DNA of 64,000 bases from the NCBI GenBank assembly GCA_031428275.1, contig JANPPC010000008.1, positions 1-64,000 on the forward strand, given 5' to 3'. The notes beneath the pieces were generated by a model. The model was given only the letters and a program-made list of their open reading frames with translations. It did not search any database and had not been told where the DNA came from. The position numbers and the translations under genes were made by a program. How positions within the stretch are numbered: position 1 is the stretch's first letter; each line of letters opens with the position of its first letter. Shown piece by piece: positions 33,681 through 42,291 of this stretch. The DNA comes from Pseudobdellovibrio sp031428275 (GTDB lineage: Bacteria > Bdellovibrionota > Bdellovibrionia > Bdellovibrionales > Bdellovibrionaceae).

Positions 33681-34041
33681 TTTAATTGGTATTTGGCTTT
33701 TTGTTGCGACGGTCTATCAAGGCAACGAAGCCCCCAGACCGAACCCTGATTTACAACTGCGTTTTATTTTTCAAAGCGCGTCTAAGAACGAAGTTTTCTA
33801 CTACCGTACCGGTGAACGTGGTTTCTGCCGGCGCTGGGCGAACTACCGCATCGAAGTGAACTTTATCATTCAAGAAGTAGTTCAAACTGATCCGAACAAT
33901 GCCTCTAACTGTGGAGCCGACCCCGATATGCAATTAGGTATTATCTCAAAAACTCCGTTCGAATTAAAAGATGGCAAATTTTTTCTAGATTTACCCTTAG
34001 GTGACGAAGGCATTCGCTACATTTTTGATCGCGAGCAATAA
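33673..34041 (+). CDS. Cassette copy 2, gene C: lipocalin-like protein lacking a signal peptide
   Basis: The 122-aa paralogue of 6205-6627 shares APRPNPDLQLRF, GFCRRW and the DPNNAS-Cys block with both cysteines. It begins directly at the domain (NSLIGIW), with no signal peptide. The frame upstream is closed by a TAG 21 bases before the ATG and offers no alternative start, so the protein should stay in the cytoplasm unless exported by another route. This differs from copy 1. Translation is coupled to gene B by an 8-bp overlap. Confidence 0.75.
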   Translation: MNSLIGIWLFVATVYQGNEAPRPNPDLQLRFIFQSASKNEVFYYRTGERGFCRRWANYRIEVNFIIQEVVQTDPNNASNCGADPDMQLGIISKTPFELKDGKFFLDLPLGDEGIRYIFDREQ

Positions 34042-34055
34042 GATACAATTATCAG

Positions 34056-34691
34056 TTAAAATCCAATTCTTAGTGTTAAAAATGCATCGTTGATCGTATA
34101 TTCATCTGTAGTCAAAAACTGTGGTCCACTTTCAATAGCGACTTTCGCAACATGCCCGGCATACTCGATTGCCCAATTTTCGCTTAACTTAAATCCGATA
34201 CCAAAGGTACTACCCATTCCATTCTTTGTACGAAAAGGCACCGTTGAACCAGGAGCGCTAAAATCGAAAAAGTTGTACGATAAGCCGATGAACATGTAAA
34301 AAGTCTCCCAGCAGTATCCAACGTCATAATAAACGCTAGTTAAACGGTAACTAAATGGTGTAACTATCAAAAGATTTTGCGATCCCAACGAGGGCGCCTC
34401 TAGTTTAGCCATTGTTGCTTTACGATAGGGCATCGTGCGAACACCACCCTTTAATAACCATGCATCGCTATCTAGAGATCGAATCTCTAGCCCGCCCGTG
34501 ACTGAATTCTCGTAAGTACTGACGATTTCACCCAAAGTCACTTGCGACCCATTTGTTAAAACCGTTGGCGTGCGGGATTCATTCAATAAGCTTCCACCGA
34601 GAAATCCAACGATTTGAACGCCGGAATCTTTATTAGCAAAACTTACGTTTGTCGCGAAAACCATCAAGAATATTGAAAGCATTTTACCCAT
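34056..34691 (-). CDS. Small outer-membrane beta-barrel protein
   Basis: The 211-aa protein has a signal peptide (cleavage near SFAN-KD, residue 20), repeated amphipathic beta strands and a C-terminal Phe (LTLRIGF), the usual signal for outer-membrane barrel assembly. The length fits an 8-stranded barrel. A pair such as FGIGFKLSENWAIEYAGHV resembles OmpW/OmpX-like strands. No precise family. It converges on cassette copy 2, 14 bp away. Confidence 0.65.
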   Translation of the reverse strand: MGKMLSIFLMVFATNVSFANKDSGVQIVGFLGGSLLNESRTPTVLTNGSQVTLGEIVSTYENSVTGGLEIRSLDSDAWLLKGGVRTMPYRKATMAKLEAPSLGSQNLLIVTPFSYRLTSVYYDVGYCWETFYMFIGLSYNFFDFSAPGSTVPFRTKNGMGSTFGIGFKLSENWAIEYAGHVAKVAIESGPQFLTTDEYTINDAFLTLRIGF

Positions 34692-34800
34692 ACAAAGCTA
34701 TCGGAAGTGTTTTACTTAAGTTAAGCACTTTGCTAAATATAAATAAAAATGCAGTTAATTCTCGACCTTAGCACCCGTTTATTGTTAATATACGGTCAAC

Positions 34801-35907
34801 TTATACGGGGTCGGCAATAAAGACAGGATTTAATTTTTTTATTCGTTTAGCACTTGCGTAACGCGGACTTTTTTCGATTCGCTCTAGAACTGAAGCGTGA
34901 AATTTATAATTTTTCTTCAACCGACGTGCGACAGGAAATAAATTAAGCGGAAACCGATCAGGCGTTAGCTTACTGGTATTATCTATTTTTAAACTTTGTT
35001 CATCAAAATTAAAAAGCAATCCGTTTAATTTCGCATTTGAAATCATCCACCGTAAAGCCGTATTCGAAGTCTCGCGACTAGCACTCGGGCCGCCAATATC
35101 TTTATGGGTACCTGCAAACCATAACTGCTGCACACGCTTGTCTTCGATATTCTTCCACAGACTTGGCTTGAACGAACGGCGTTTTTCATTAATCGATACA
35201 GCGTGGAACGCATGGGTATCACCTGACATGAGTTCGGTGTTATGAAATTTATGAATTCCTAAAAACGCATTTAATTTTGCCACCCAGGGTGATAACAAGA
35301 ATAGCACTGCTGCAAGCATGGCGGTTAAGATGTAATTATTATGCTGAAAATAAACTGCAATACTAATGGCGATAAGAAGTCCAAAACCTTTAAAAAACAG
35401 ATTCCCCAATAGCGACCCCACAGTGTCAAATACGCCGACGAAATGAATTTGGCATTCGCGCGAATGCTGTTTCCGGAACTTATCTGAAGTTTCGTCTTTA
35501 GCTTTACCAGCGTAAAGTAGGTAAGCTTTTTTTAGCTGCGAAATATGATTCGGCGTAAGTAAACCCACGCAATGAATCATGCCCATCAAACTGCGGGCTG
35601 TATAGGCTCCACGACTAAATCCGAAAAGATAAACCTGATCGCCAGGTTCGTAGTTCTTAACTAAATATTCGTATGCTTTTTTGATATTTTCTGAAATACC
35701 GGCACCAGTTATGAACTGAAACAGCTTAATGGGCTTTGATATTTTACCCGTCGCCACTCCCGGATCATAGTAAACAATTTGACTTTTATTTACTTGTAAA
35801 GCTTCGTAAATTTTTGCGACGTTAGTATTTAGTTTACCGATTTCGTCGCCCGTCCCGTCCATACATAAAACAATTTTTTTACTCAATTCGGCCCCTTTAA
35901 AGTCCAA
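34801..35907 (-). CDS. DUF2235 alpha/beta hydrolase (Tle1-like) with membrane insert
   Basis: The 368-aa protein opens with IVLCMDGTGDE and has the nucleophile motif GFSRGAYTAR (Ser98), then FDTVGS and WFAGTHKDIGG. These are the diagnostic blocks of DUF2235, the family that includes type VI secretion phospholipase effectors Tle1. Between them (about 175-210) are two hydrophobic helices, so it is probably membrane-attached. No secretion neighbours (VgrG, adaptor, immunity gene) are seen, so a housekeeping lipid hydrolase is as likely as an effector. It is 8 bp downstream of the frameshifted MBL gene. Confidence 0.8.
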   Translation of the reverse strand: MDFKGAELSKKIVLCMDGTGDEIGKLNTNVAKIYEALQVNKSQIVYYDPGVATGKISKPIKLFQFITGAGISENIKKAYEYLVKNYEPGDQVYLFGFSRGAYTARSLMGMIHCVGLLTPNHISQLKKAYLLYAGKAKDETSDKFRKQHSRECQIHFVGVFDTVGSLLGNLFFKGFGLLIAISIAVYFQHNNYILTAMLAAVLFLLSPWVAKLNAFLGIHKFHNTELMSGDTHAFHAVSINEKRRSFKPSLWKNIEDKRVQQLWFAGTHKDIGGPSASRETSNTALRWMISNAKLNGLLFNFDEQSLKIDNTSKLTPDRFPLNLFPVARRLKKNYKFHASVLERIEKSPRYASAKRIKKLNPVFIADPV

Positions 35908-35915
35908 CTACAATA

Positions 35916-36940
35916 TTATTTTGAGAAGAACAGCGTCTGGCCATTCTTCGGTGCTACGAAACTATTTGGATTCACTTTTTGATTGATTAAACTTTCGCTG
36001 AGCGCCGAAATGGGATCGTCAATTCCTTCATCTGTCAGTTTGAAAGTTCCGAAGTGAGTTCCAATACTGAATTTTGATTGCAAATCAAGGTGTGCTTGAA
36101 CGGCTTCAGCCGGGTTCATGTGTTGTTCTTTCATAAACCAACGGGGCTCGTAAGCACCAATCGGAATGATGCTTAAATCCATAGGCCCAAACTTTTTTTG
36201 ATTTCGGTAAAATGTCGGTTGTATCCGGTATCACCCGCAAATATGACTTTGACGCCAGAAGCTTCAACCACGAAGCCGCCCCAAAGCGTCTCGAGCCGGT
36301 CGAATAAGCCCCGCGCCGACCAGTGCTGCATGGGCACAAGCGTGACGTTGTCACCACTTGGTGTCTTCACCGATTGCCACCAGTCAATTTCGACGACGTT
36401 CTCGATTCCGACATCTTGTAATATTTTTTTATTACCAAGCGGAACAATAAATTGCGGACGATCACGTTTATACAAGTTAACTAAGGTATCTAAATCCATA
36501 TGGTCGTAGTGATTGTGACTGATCAGTACAACATGCACAGTCGGCAACTGATCGAATGCCACGCCTGGTTGACGGTGGCGTTTAGGCCCAACAAACGAAA
36601 ACGGGCTGGCACGATTTGCAAATACCGGATCAGTAATTACGTTGAACTTTTCAAACTGAATCAACTGTGTGGCATGATTCACAAAAGTTACGGCCACTTG
36701 CCCAGTTGAAAGTTTACGTGAAAAATCAGGCGTATGGTTATCATTCACTGCTTCTGGCCAGTCGACGCTATCGCCGGTTAACTTCCATTTGATCAAATCG
36801 AAAAAACTTTTATTAACAGTCGTACTTCGATCTTCGTTAAAAAACTGTTCTCCGTCACAGTGATCTGTCACCGGGTATCTAACTGTTGAACAGCTGCTTA
36901 AAATCAAAAATATAATAATTAAGCTCGTATGTTTCATCAC
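35916..36940 (-). pseudogene. NAPE-PLD-like metallo-beta-lactamase-fold lipoprotein, frameshifted
   Basis: The first frame (36940-36173, 255 aa) has a lipobox (SSCS). It also has the NHATQLIQ start of the fold, metal motif SHNHYDHMD, QHWSARG and FAGDTGYNRHF, then stops. The second frame (36182-35916) continues in register with LSIIPIGAYEPRWFMKEQHMNP and THFGTFKLTDE, the known C-terminal blocks. The break lies at an A7 run on the - strand (36193-36199); one extra A would give ...KKKFGPMDLS... and restore a protein of about 340 aa. Both halves are well conserved, so the lesion is recent, a sequencing error, or a slippage switch. Confidence 0.85.
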
Positions 36941-36964
36941 TCTTAGCTCTTAATTCTTAAAAAT

Positions 36965-37465
36965 TTATTTAATTTTCTTACATTGCTCAGTATCTAGAAC
37001 AATTTCTTTCGGAAAATTTTTAATCTCAACTTTTTGCACATAGAAATCATCAATCTGAATCGCTACCGATTTTTTAGCGAAGCTAGCGTCACAGCTTATA
37101 ATACTATCAACTTGCCCGTTCATATCAGTTTCAGCCTTTGTAAAAAGACCTTCAAACGCAAATTGCAGCTTTTTATGTTTAATTAGTTTTATACTACCTA
37201 ATCCGTAGTCACAAAAAACTTTCGCCTTAAATCGGCAAACTATTTTTTGCGGCGTAAATTCTTTGTAGAAAAAACCGTATCCGTCATTTCCTGGTACTTC
37301 GCCCTCTTCAAAAATCAACCTGTCTTGCTTTTCTTGCGTCGGCAAATAGTTTTTACTTCGCTTCATCTTGCGTGAATTTAGGTTAATACTTTCTTGTTCG
37401 AAGGCAAGAGCAGTCTCAAAAAAAATGTACGAAAAAATTATTGCTAAAGTTAAAAGAAATTTCAT
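36965..37465 (-). CDS. Exported protein of unknown function
   Basis: The 166-aa protein has a signal peptide (cleavage near ALA-FEQ, residue 22). The mature region has five cysteines (IVCRFKAKVFCDYG, ISCDAS, EQCKK) and many beta-type segments. It is probably periplasmic with disulfides. No family recognised. It lies between the barrel protein gene and the frameshifted MBL gene on the same strand and may share their transcript. Confidence 0.6.
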   Translation of the reverse strand: MKFLLTLAIIFSYIFFETALAFEQESINLNSRKMKRSKNYLPTQEKQDRLIFEEGEVPGNDGYGFFYKEFTPQKIVCRFKAKVFCDYGLGSIKLIKHKKLQFAFEGLFTKAETDMNGQVDSIISCDASFAKKSVAIQIDDFYVQKVEIKNFPKEIVLDTEQCKKIK

Positions 37466-37546
37466 TAAGACCTCGTCATTTATTCTGATAACAACTTTAT
37501 TATATACTAAATGCCGAAAAGCACCGATGCCAAGTGGGCATTAAAA

Positions 37547-38641
37547 TCAGAATAAGTACTCGGCCTGCAGACGAAGTTCAGCTGCCGAAATACTCAACTT
37601 TCCGTCCGAGCTATTCGCAGCTTTTTCATAAGTGTATTTAATATCTTGGCTACGGTATTCAGCTTCAGTAAACGCACGAAAATTTTCAGTGATTTGATAA
37701 ATACCACGAGCACTCAAAGCAAATGGAAAACCCATTTTTGCGGTGAAATTACCAGGCGAAACTGTACTGCCCAACAACGGAAGTACGCGTCCAACAAAAA
37801 GCCACGAAAGCTTTTCATTTGATTGCAGTAAACCTTCAAAACCAAAATCTATTTGCGAAAGAGTCGGAGTTAGAACATCAACATCCGTAACAGTTCCCGC
37901 TGCTAAATACGGCAATTGATTACTTTCTAAACCTAAGCGGGAACGGTAACGCATACTTCCCGCCTGCAAAAAAGTATACCGTACAACGCCAGCAAAATTT
38001 TGAAGAATATAGTCTTTTGAGTTCACCGTTAAACTAGAAGGTGGGCTTACCTTACTTTTTAACTGGCTATAATTTAATTCCACATTCCAAAGTTCGGCAA
38101 AATCAAGACCCAAAGTTAAATGCAAGACTGGATTAAAGGTCGACGAAAAACTTCCAACCGCTAAATTTGTATTATCACTTTGGCTAAAAGCCAAAGTTGA
38201 AGCACCCGCACCAATGCCCGCATAAAATTGATATTTTAATTGAGCAGACTCATTAATAACCGAAGCGTGGCTATCAGGCGTAGCTACAAGTGCAGGCTCA
38301 CTGACTTGCTGTTCTATTTTAGGTAATTGCGGCGCAACTGGTTTTTTAGCAGACTTCACATCGCTAATAGATTGAACTTCCGCAGAACACCGACTTTTTA
38401 AAACGAGATTCGACGAAGGATAAATTAAATTAGGATTCGATAGATTATTAATTTTAGAAATATAGTCAATATAACCTTCACGCCCATACAACGGTAATAA
38501 ACGCGATTTTATTAAAATAAACGATAGGGTCTCGTTATCTTTTACGATATGTGTTTCTTCTGGTGGGCAATCCTGCGCGATCGCAGAAAAAGGGACTGAA
38601 AGAATACATGATGAAGCGATAGCGGCTAAAAAAAGTTTCAT
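37547..38641 (-). CDS. LysM domain joined to an outer-membrane beta-barrel
   Basis: The protein has about 364 aa from the ATG at 38641 (GGAGAACCT upstream), with a signal peptide to about residue 22. A LysM-type unit follows (about 29-80: THIVKDNETLSFILIK, INNLSNPNLIYPSSNLVL). Next is a Pro/Ala linker and, from about 140, a series of amphipathic strands ending in LQAEYLF with terminal Phe. This arrangement would tie the outer membrane to peptidoglycan, as OmpA does with a different domain. The frame upstream of 38641 lacks a signal and was not used. Confidence 0.75.
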   Translation of the reverse strand: MKLFLAAIASSCILSVPFSAIAQDCPPEETHIVKDNETLSFILIKSRLLPLYGREGYIDYISKINNLSNPNLIYPSSNLVLKSRCSAEVQSISDVKSAKKPVAPQLPKIEQQVSEPALVATPDSHASVINESAQLKYQFYAGIGAGASTLAFSQSDNTNLAVGSFSSTFNPVLHLTLGLDFAELWNVELNYSQLKSKVSPPSSLTVNSKDYILQNFAGVVRYTFLQAGSMRYRSRLGLESNQLPYLAAGTVTDVDVLTPTLSQIDFGFEGLLQSNEKLSWLFVGRVLPLLGSTVSPGNFTAKMGFPFALSARGIYQITENFRAFTEAEYRSQDIKYTYEKAANSSDGKLSISAAELRLQAEYLF

Positions 38642-38816
38642 AGGTTCTCCACTACATAATTGAACCTTAAAAAGGTTTTCTTGGCAAACACGAAAATATA
38701 CCTGGTACCAGTTTATGAATTGCAATGAATCCTGCGCATTCGATACTTTAATGATTGATAGAATCGACCTAGATACATATCTTATTCTATTACCAAGACT
38801 ATTTTACGGAGACCCG

Positions 38817-39479
38817 ATGAAACCTAAGTACGAACTCATTAGTTTTGCTTTATGCCCTTACGTGCAAAGAGCCGTCGTTACACTTAAAATGAAGAAAGCC
38901 GACTTTACGACGACCTATATTGATTTAGCAAATCGCCCATCTTGGTTTACCGAAATTTCGCCCCTAGGAAAAGTCCCCCTACTGAAAGTAGACGATAGCC
39001 ATGTCATTTTTGAATCGGCTGTGATATCGGAGCTTCTTGACGAAACGATAGAACCGCGATTTCACCCGACGGACCCCATTGCCCGCGCAAAAGAACGAGC
39101 TTGGATGGAATTTGCTTCTTCAATGATTATAGATTCATACATGCTTGTTCGCGAAAAAAATTTAGATTCTGCGCTTTCGATGAAAACAAAATACTATGAA
39201 AAATTATCGCGTTTAGAAAAAGTACTTAGTGCGGGACCGTACTTTCGCGGAGCCGATTTTTCATTAGTCGACGCAACCATGGCACCCACTTTTATGAGAA
39301 TGAGCCTACAACCAGAAATTTTTGACGAAGTCTCGATAAAAGATTTACCGAAAGTAAAAGCTTGGTCTGAGGCATTGCTTAAGTTAGACGAAGTTCAGCA
39401 ATCGGTCTTAACCACTTTTAAAGAAGATTTTTTGAAAAATGTTAGCACGCTTCAGGGCGCACTGAGCGTGAAACAATAA
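38817..39479 (+). CDS. Glutathione S-transferase family protein
   Basis: The protein has about 220 aa. The ATG at 38817 has a GGAG Shine-Dalgarno 8 bases upstream; the longer frame from 38715 adds unrelated residues. The N-terminal thioredoxin-like domain contains ISFALCPYVQRAV, with a Cys in the place typical of omega-class or YfcG-like enzymes, then GKVPLL and ESAVISELLDE. The C-terminal helical domain includes FSLVDATMAP. The active-site Cys suggests thiol-transferase or reductase chemistry. It is not close to the other GST in the window. Confidence 0.85.
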   Translation: MKPKYELISFALCPYVQRAVVTLKMKKADFTTTYIDLANRPSWFTEISPLGKVPLLKVDDSHVIFESAVISELLDETIEPRFHPTDPIARAKERAWMEFASSMIIDSYMLVREKNLDSALSMKTKYYEKLSRLEKVLSAGPYFRGADFSLVDATMAPTFMRMSLQPEIFDEVSIKDLPKVKAWSEALLKLDEVQQSVLTTFKEDFLKNVSTLQGALSVKQ

Positions 39480-39710
39480 AGCATCTTAGTAAGTGCGTGC
39501 TCGACCGTCACATAATTGATTCGCGAGCGGATCGATCTCAGATTGATACAACTTACGCTGAATTGGCTCGTCACTTATTTTTTAGAAAGTGCCTCACGGC
39601 AACATTTATATCATACAGCCTAGCAATAATTGTTAAAGTGAAGCTTAGGGCGATTAAAGGCCCTTAGCGTACTCATAAATATGGGCATTATTCTTGATAC
39701 ACCAATAGAT

Positions 39711-41657
39711 ATGAGAAATCTAAAGTTCATTTCTATTTTGTTTATCGTAACATTCATTCTAAGCATCACGACGCTAGCGCAGACCTATGAAGCCAATTTT
39801 TCTACTAGAATCACCCTTCCCGTCGAAACTGGAATGAATTTTCTCGCCAAAATGGGATACGTGAACTACGGGGCCAAAGCGTCCGAAACCTATGAAGAAT
39901 TAAAAGATAAAAATACTCACCCCGTTACTTTGTTAGCTTTATCAAATGCCGCGCCAGCATTCGCGGGATTACATTCTTCTTTTATTTTAGGTTCTTTGTA
40001 TTACTCTTTTTTAACTTTAAATGCAAAGCTACCGGTCGATCAACAGTCAAAGAACTTACAAATCATGCTTAATATGGCTACTCAGCAAATTATGCCTTTT
40101 CCGGCGCTGGGCCTAGAGCCGATTCAAGATGTAAGGTACCAAGCAAATCGTGGTGAAATCGCTCTAAAAATTCGTGAACAGTATTTACAAAAACGCGGAG
40201 TTGATAGACACCTTTTAGAAAAAACAAACCTAATCAAAGCTTTTACTTATTTATACAAGCAATTAGAAATTAAAGAACGTATCAACGTTGCGAATTTTCA
40301 AGGCTGGCTAGATATTCACCTACAAGAGATTCTGCATCACCAATATTCGCTTCAATTACAAAATCGCTACTTCGGCCGTGCCATGGTATTAGCGACAGTT
40401 AAATTTGCTCGCGATTCTCAGAATGCAATCATAGAAGAAAAATTGAAAAATCAATTGCGTTCGGTTGAAATAGATTTAGATAACTTAGTCAACGCCCGCT
40501 ACCAAACTAAAACTTTAGATCGTAAAAACTCGATTTACCAAATGAAAAATGGAGATATTGCTTTAGAGTTTTCTTCAGGCCAAGAGGCTTACTTTACCTC
40601 GATGGGTGTTGAGCCAACGAATCCAGAAAATGCCGCTTTGGCAAAAAAGTTACAGATCACTAGCAGCTATTCGAACCTGCCGATGTTTGCCGCCGAAAAA
40701 AATTATAGTGCAGCTTTAAAACGCAAGCGCTCGAACCTTTTTTTAAATGAAGATCAAGAGAGTATGATATCGAGCTACTGGGACGCGAACATATCAAAAG
40801 GCTATTCACACGCGGGCATGGTGCAGGTAAAAACAGATGACACGACCAAGATTTCGGTCGCATGGATCTGGGATATTTTTCCAAACACTCGCGGCGGCGG
40901 AATACGCTTAATGACTCCCGAGGGCTTTAGCCACCCGAATGAATTCTTACGCATCGGATTTGCCCGGTATAGTCCCGTAAAAATCTTAGCGACTTTCAAA
41001 AAACAATTTGCCGAACGCGGCTATCTTACAAACGTGATGGAAAGCTTTGAAAGCTATCTTGATTTTTCAGAAAGAAAAACAGGTAAAGGCGAAGCAGATA
41101 AAACTAAAAAAATAATGCGGGTCACTCACATCTCAAAAAATGATATGTTCAGCTTAGTTGCGAACGTAAAAGATGCCGATGCCGAGCAGTGGTATCAAAA
41201 TACAATTTTACCACTTGTTTTCGACCAAATTGAAAAATACATATATTCAGAAGATGCGATGATTTTTGCAAAAAATCTGATTAACGCCAATGGTATGGCT
41301 TATTGTTCGCAAATGATTCGCCTTGCCTATTTGCAATCAACGAATTTCGACCCGGCACCAACCAGTGATAAGTACCGTTCGTTGCCTTTGATGCTTGCTA
41401 AATACTTTCCGGATGACCTATCGCTGCGCGGAGAAAAATTTATTTCTCCGGCGGGTTTAGTCTGGCAAGCTAATGTGCTTGAACAGCACATTATCTTAGA
41501 CTTCGACCGCAGCTCAGTTGAACGACAAGAAAAATCTAGAACATTCGCTGACCATTTTGCAAATTATGCGGGCCGTTCAAACGAAGTCACGTCTGAAAAT
41601 ATCCTAGTTGAGCTAGAGCAGTACGAACTAGACGAAATTGCAATCGACGAACAATAA
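39711..41657 (+). CDS. Large exported protein with YiiX/permuted papain-like signature residues
   Basis: The protein has about 648 aa from the ATG at 39711, which starts a signal peptide (cleavage near TTLAQ-TY). The N-terminal 340 residues are helical and unknown. The C-terminal part contains GYSHAGMV (His367) and, about 165 residues later, NGMAYCSQMIRLAY (Cys532). This order, SH..G then YCS followed by a helix, is that of the circularly permuted papain-like YiiX/YebB (C92-like) amidases. A cysteine hydrolase acting on peptidoglycan or lipid in the periplasm is inferred. An unusually large insert separates the two motifs. Confidence 0.6.
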   Translation: MRNLKFISILFIVTFILSITTLAQTYEANFSTRITLPVETGMNFLAKMGYVNYGAKASETYEELKDKNTHPVTLLALSNAAPAFAGLHSSFILGSLYYSFLTLNAKLPVDQQSKNLQIMLNMATQQIMPFPALGLEPIQDVRYQANRGEIALKIREQYLQKRGVDRHLLEKTNLIKAFTYLYKQLEIKERINVANFQGWLDIHLQEILHHQYSLQLQNRYFGRAMVLATVKFARDSQNAIIEEKLKNQLRSVEIDLDNLVNARYQTKTLDRKNSIYQMKNGDIALEFSSGQEAYFTSMGVEPTNPENAALAKKLQITSSYSNLPMFAAEKNYSAALKRKRSNLFLNEDQESMISSYWDANISKGYSHAGMVQVKTDDTTKISVAWIWDIFPNTRGGGIRLMTPEGFSHPNEFLRIGFARYSPVKILATFKKQFAERGYLTNVMESFESYLDFSERKTGKGEADKTKKIMRVTHISKNDMFSLVANVKDADAEQWYQNTILPLVFDQIEKYIYSEDAMIFAKNLINANGMAYCSQMIRLAYLQSTNFDPAPTSDKYRSLPLMLAKYFPDDLSLRGEKFISPAGLVWQANVLEQHIILDFDRSSVERQEKSRTFADHFANYAGRSNEVTSENILVELEQYELDEIAIDEQ

Positions 41658-41746
41658 ATCCTTCATGATGCGGCAGAAAAAATTTGCCGCGTGTAGAAAT
41701 CTCGTTTTATAATCTGAAAGTATATTAATCCGGAAACGAGACACCG

Positions 41747-42136
41747 ATGAAAAACCTACTTAGTCAGTTAAGCCTAGCTTTATTAAAATTTCACCGCGAG
41801 CTTTTATTGTTTCAAACGGGCTTAGTCGAAAAAAGTGATAACCGCAAATATACGCCTTACGAGCTATTGCACCTTTCATTAAATGATCCACGTTTTAATT
41901 GGCTGCGTAAGTTCTCAGAAATTATTATTCAAATCGATATTATTACCGACGATAAAGAAAATAAACCTTTTGATGCCCATGCCATTTTAAGAGAAGTTAA
42001 GAATTTAGTTTCGGGCGAAAGTAATGAAGAATTCAGCTTTGCCATGAAGGCCGATACCTCATTGATGCTTAGCTTCGGTGCCGTGCGCGGGGCTATTAAT
42101 GCACTAGAAACTGGGCTTAAAGCAGAAAGTAATTAA
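41747..42136 (+). CDS. Cytoplasmic protein of unknown function
   Basis: The 129-aa, largely helical, soluble protein has no signal, membrane segment or recognised motif. A plausible promoter (TTGCCG at 41684, 18-base spacer, TATAAT at 41708-41713) lies just upstream, within and after a GCGGCA/TGCCGC hairpin that follows the preceding gene. I cannot suggest a role. Confidence 0.6.
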   Translation: MKNLLSQLSLALLKFHRELLLFQTGLVEKSDNRKYTPYELLHLSLNDPRFNWLRKFSEIIIQIDIITDDKENKPFDAHAILREVKNLVSGESNEEFSFAMKADTSLMLSFGAVRGAINALETGLKAESN

Positions 42137-42291
42137 GTCATCTTTATTAACTGCCCCCCTGCACTTATGGTACATATGCTGCAAACAAAGTAGTTACAAA
42201 CGTCTGAAGTCATACCGCCGGTCTTAGGTGAAAAGGTCTAACAAATTTTCATGATCGTCGAGATCTTCAACATTGTCGAAAAGGGGTTACG

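Noticed and set aside
41670..41690. GCGGCA/TGCCGC hairpin after the papain-like gene
   Set aside because: Six-bp stem with a long loop and no T-run.
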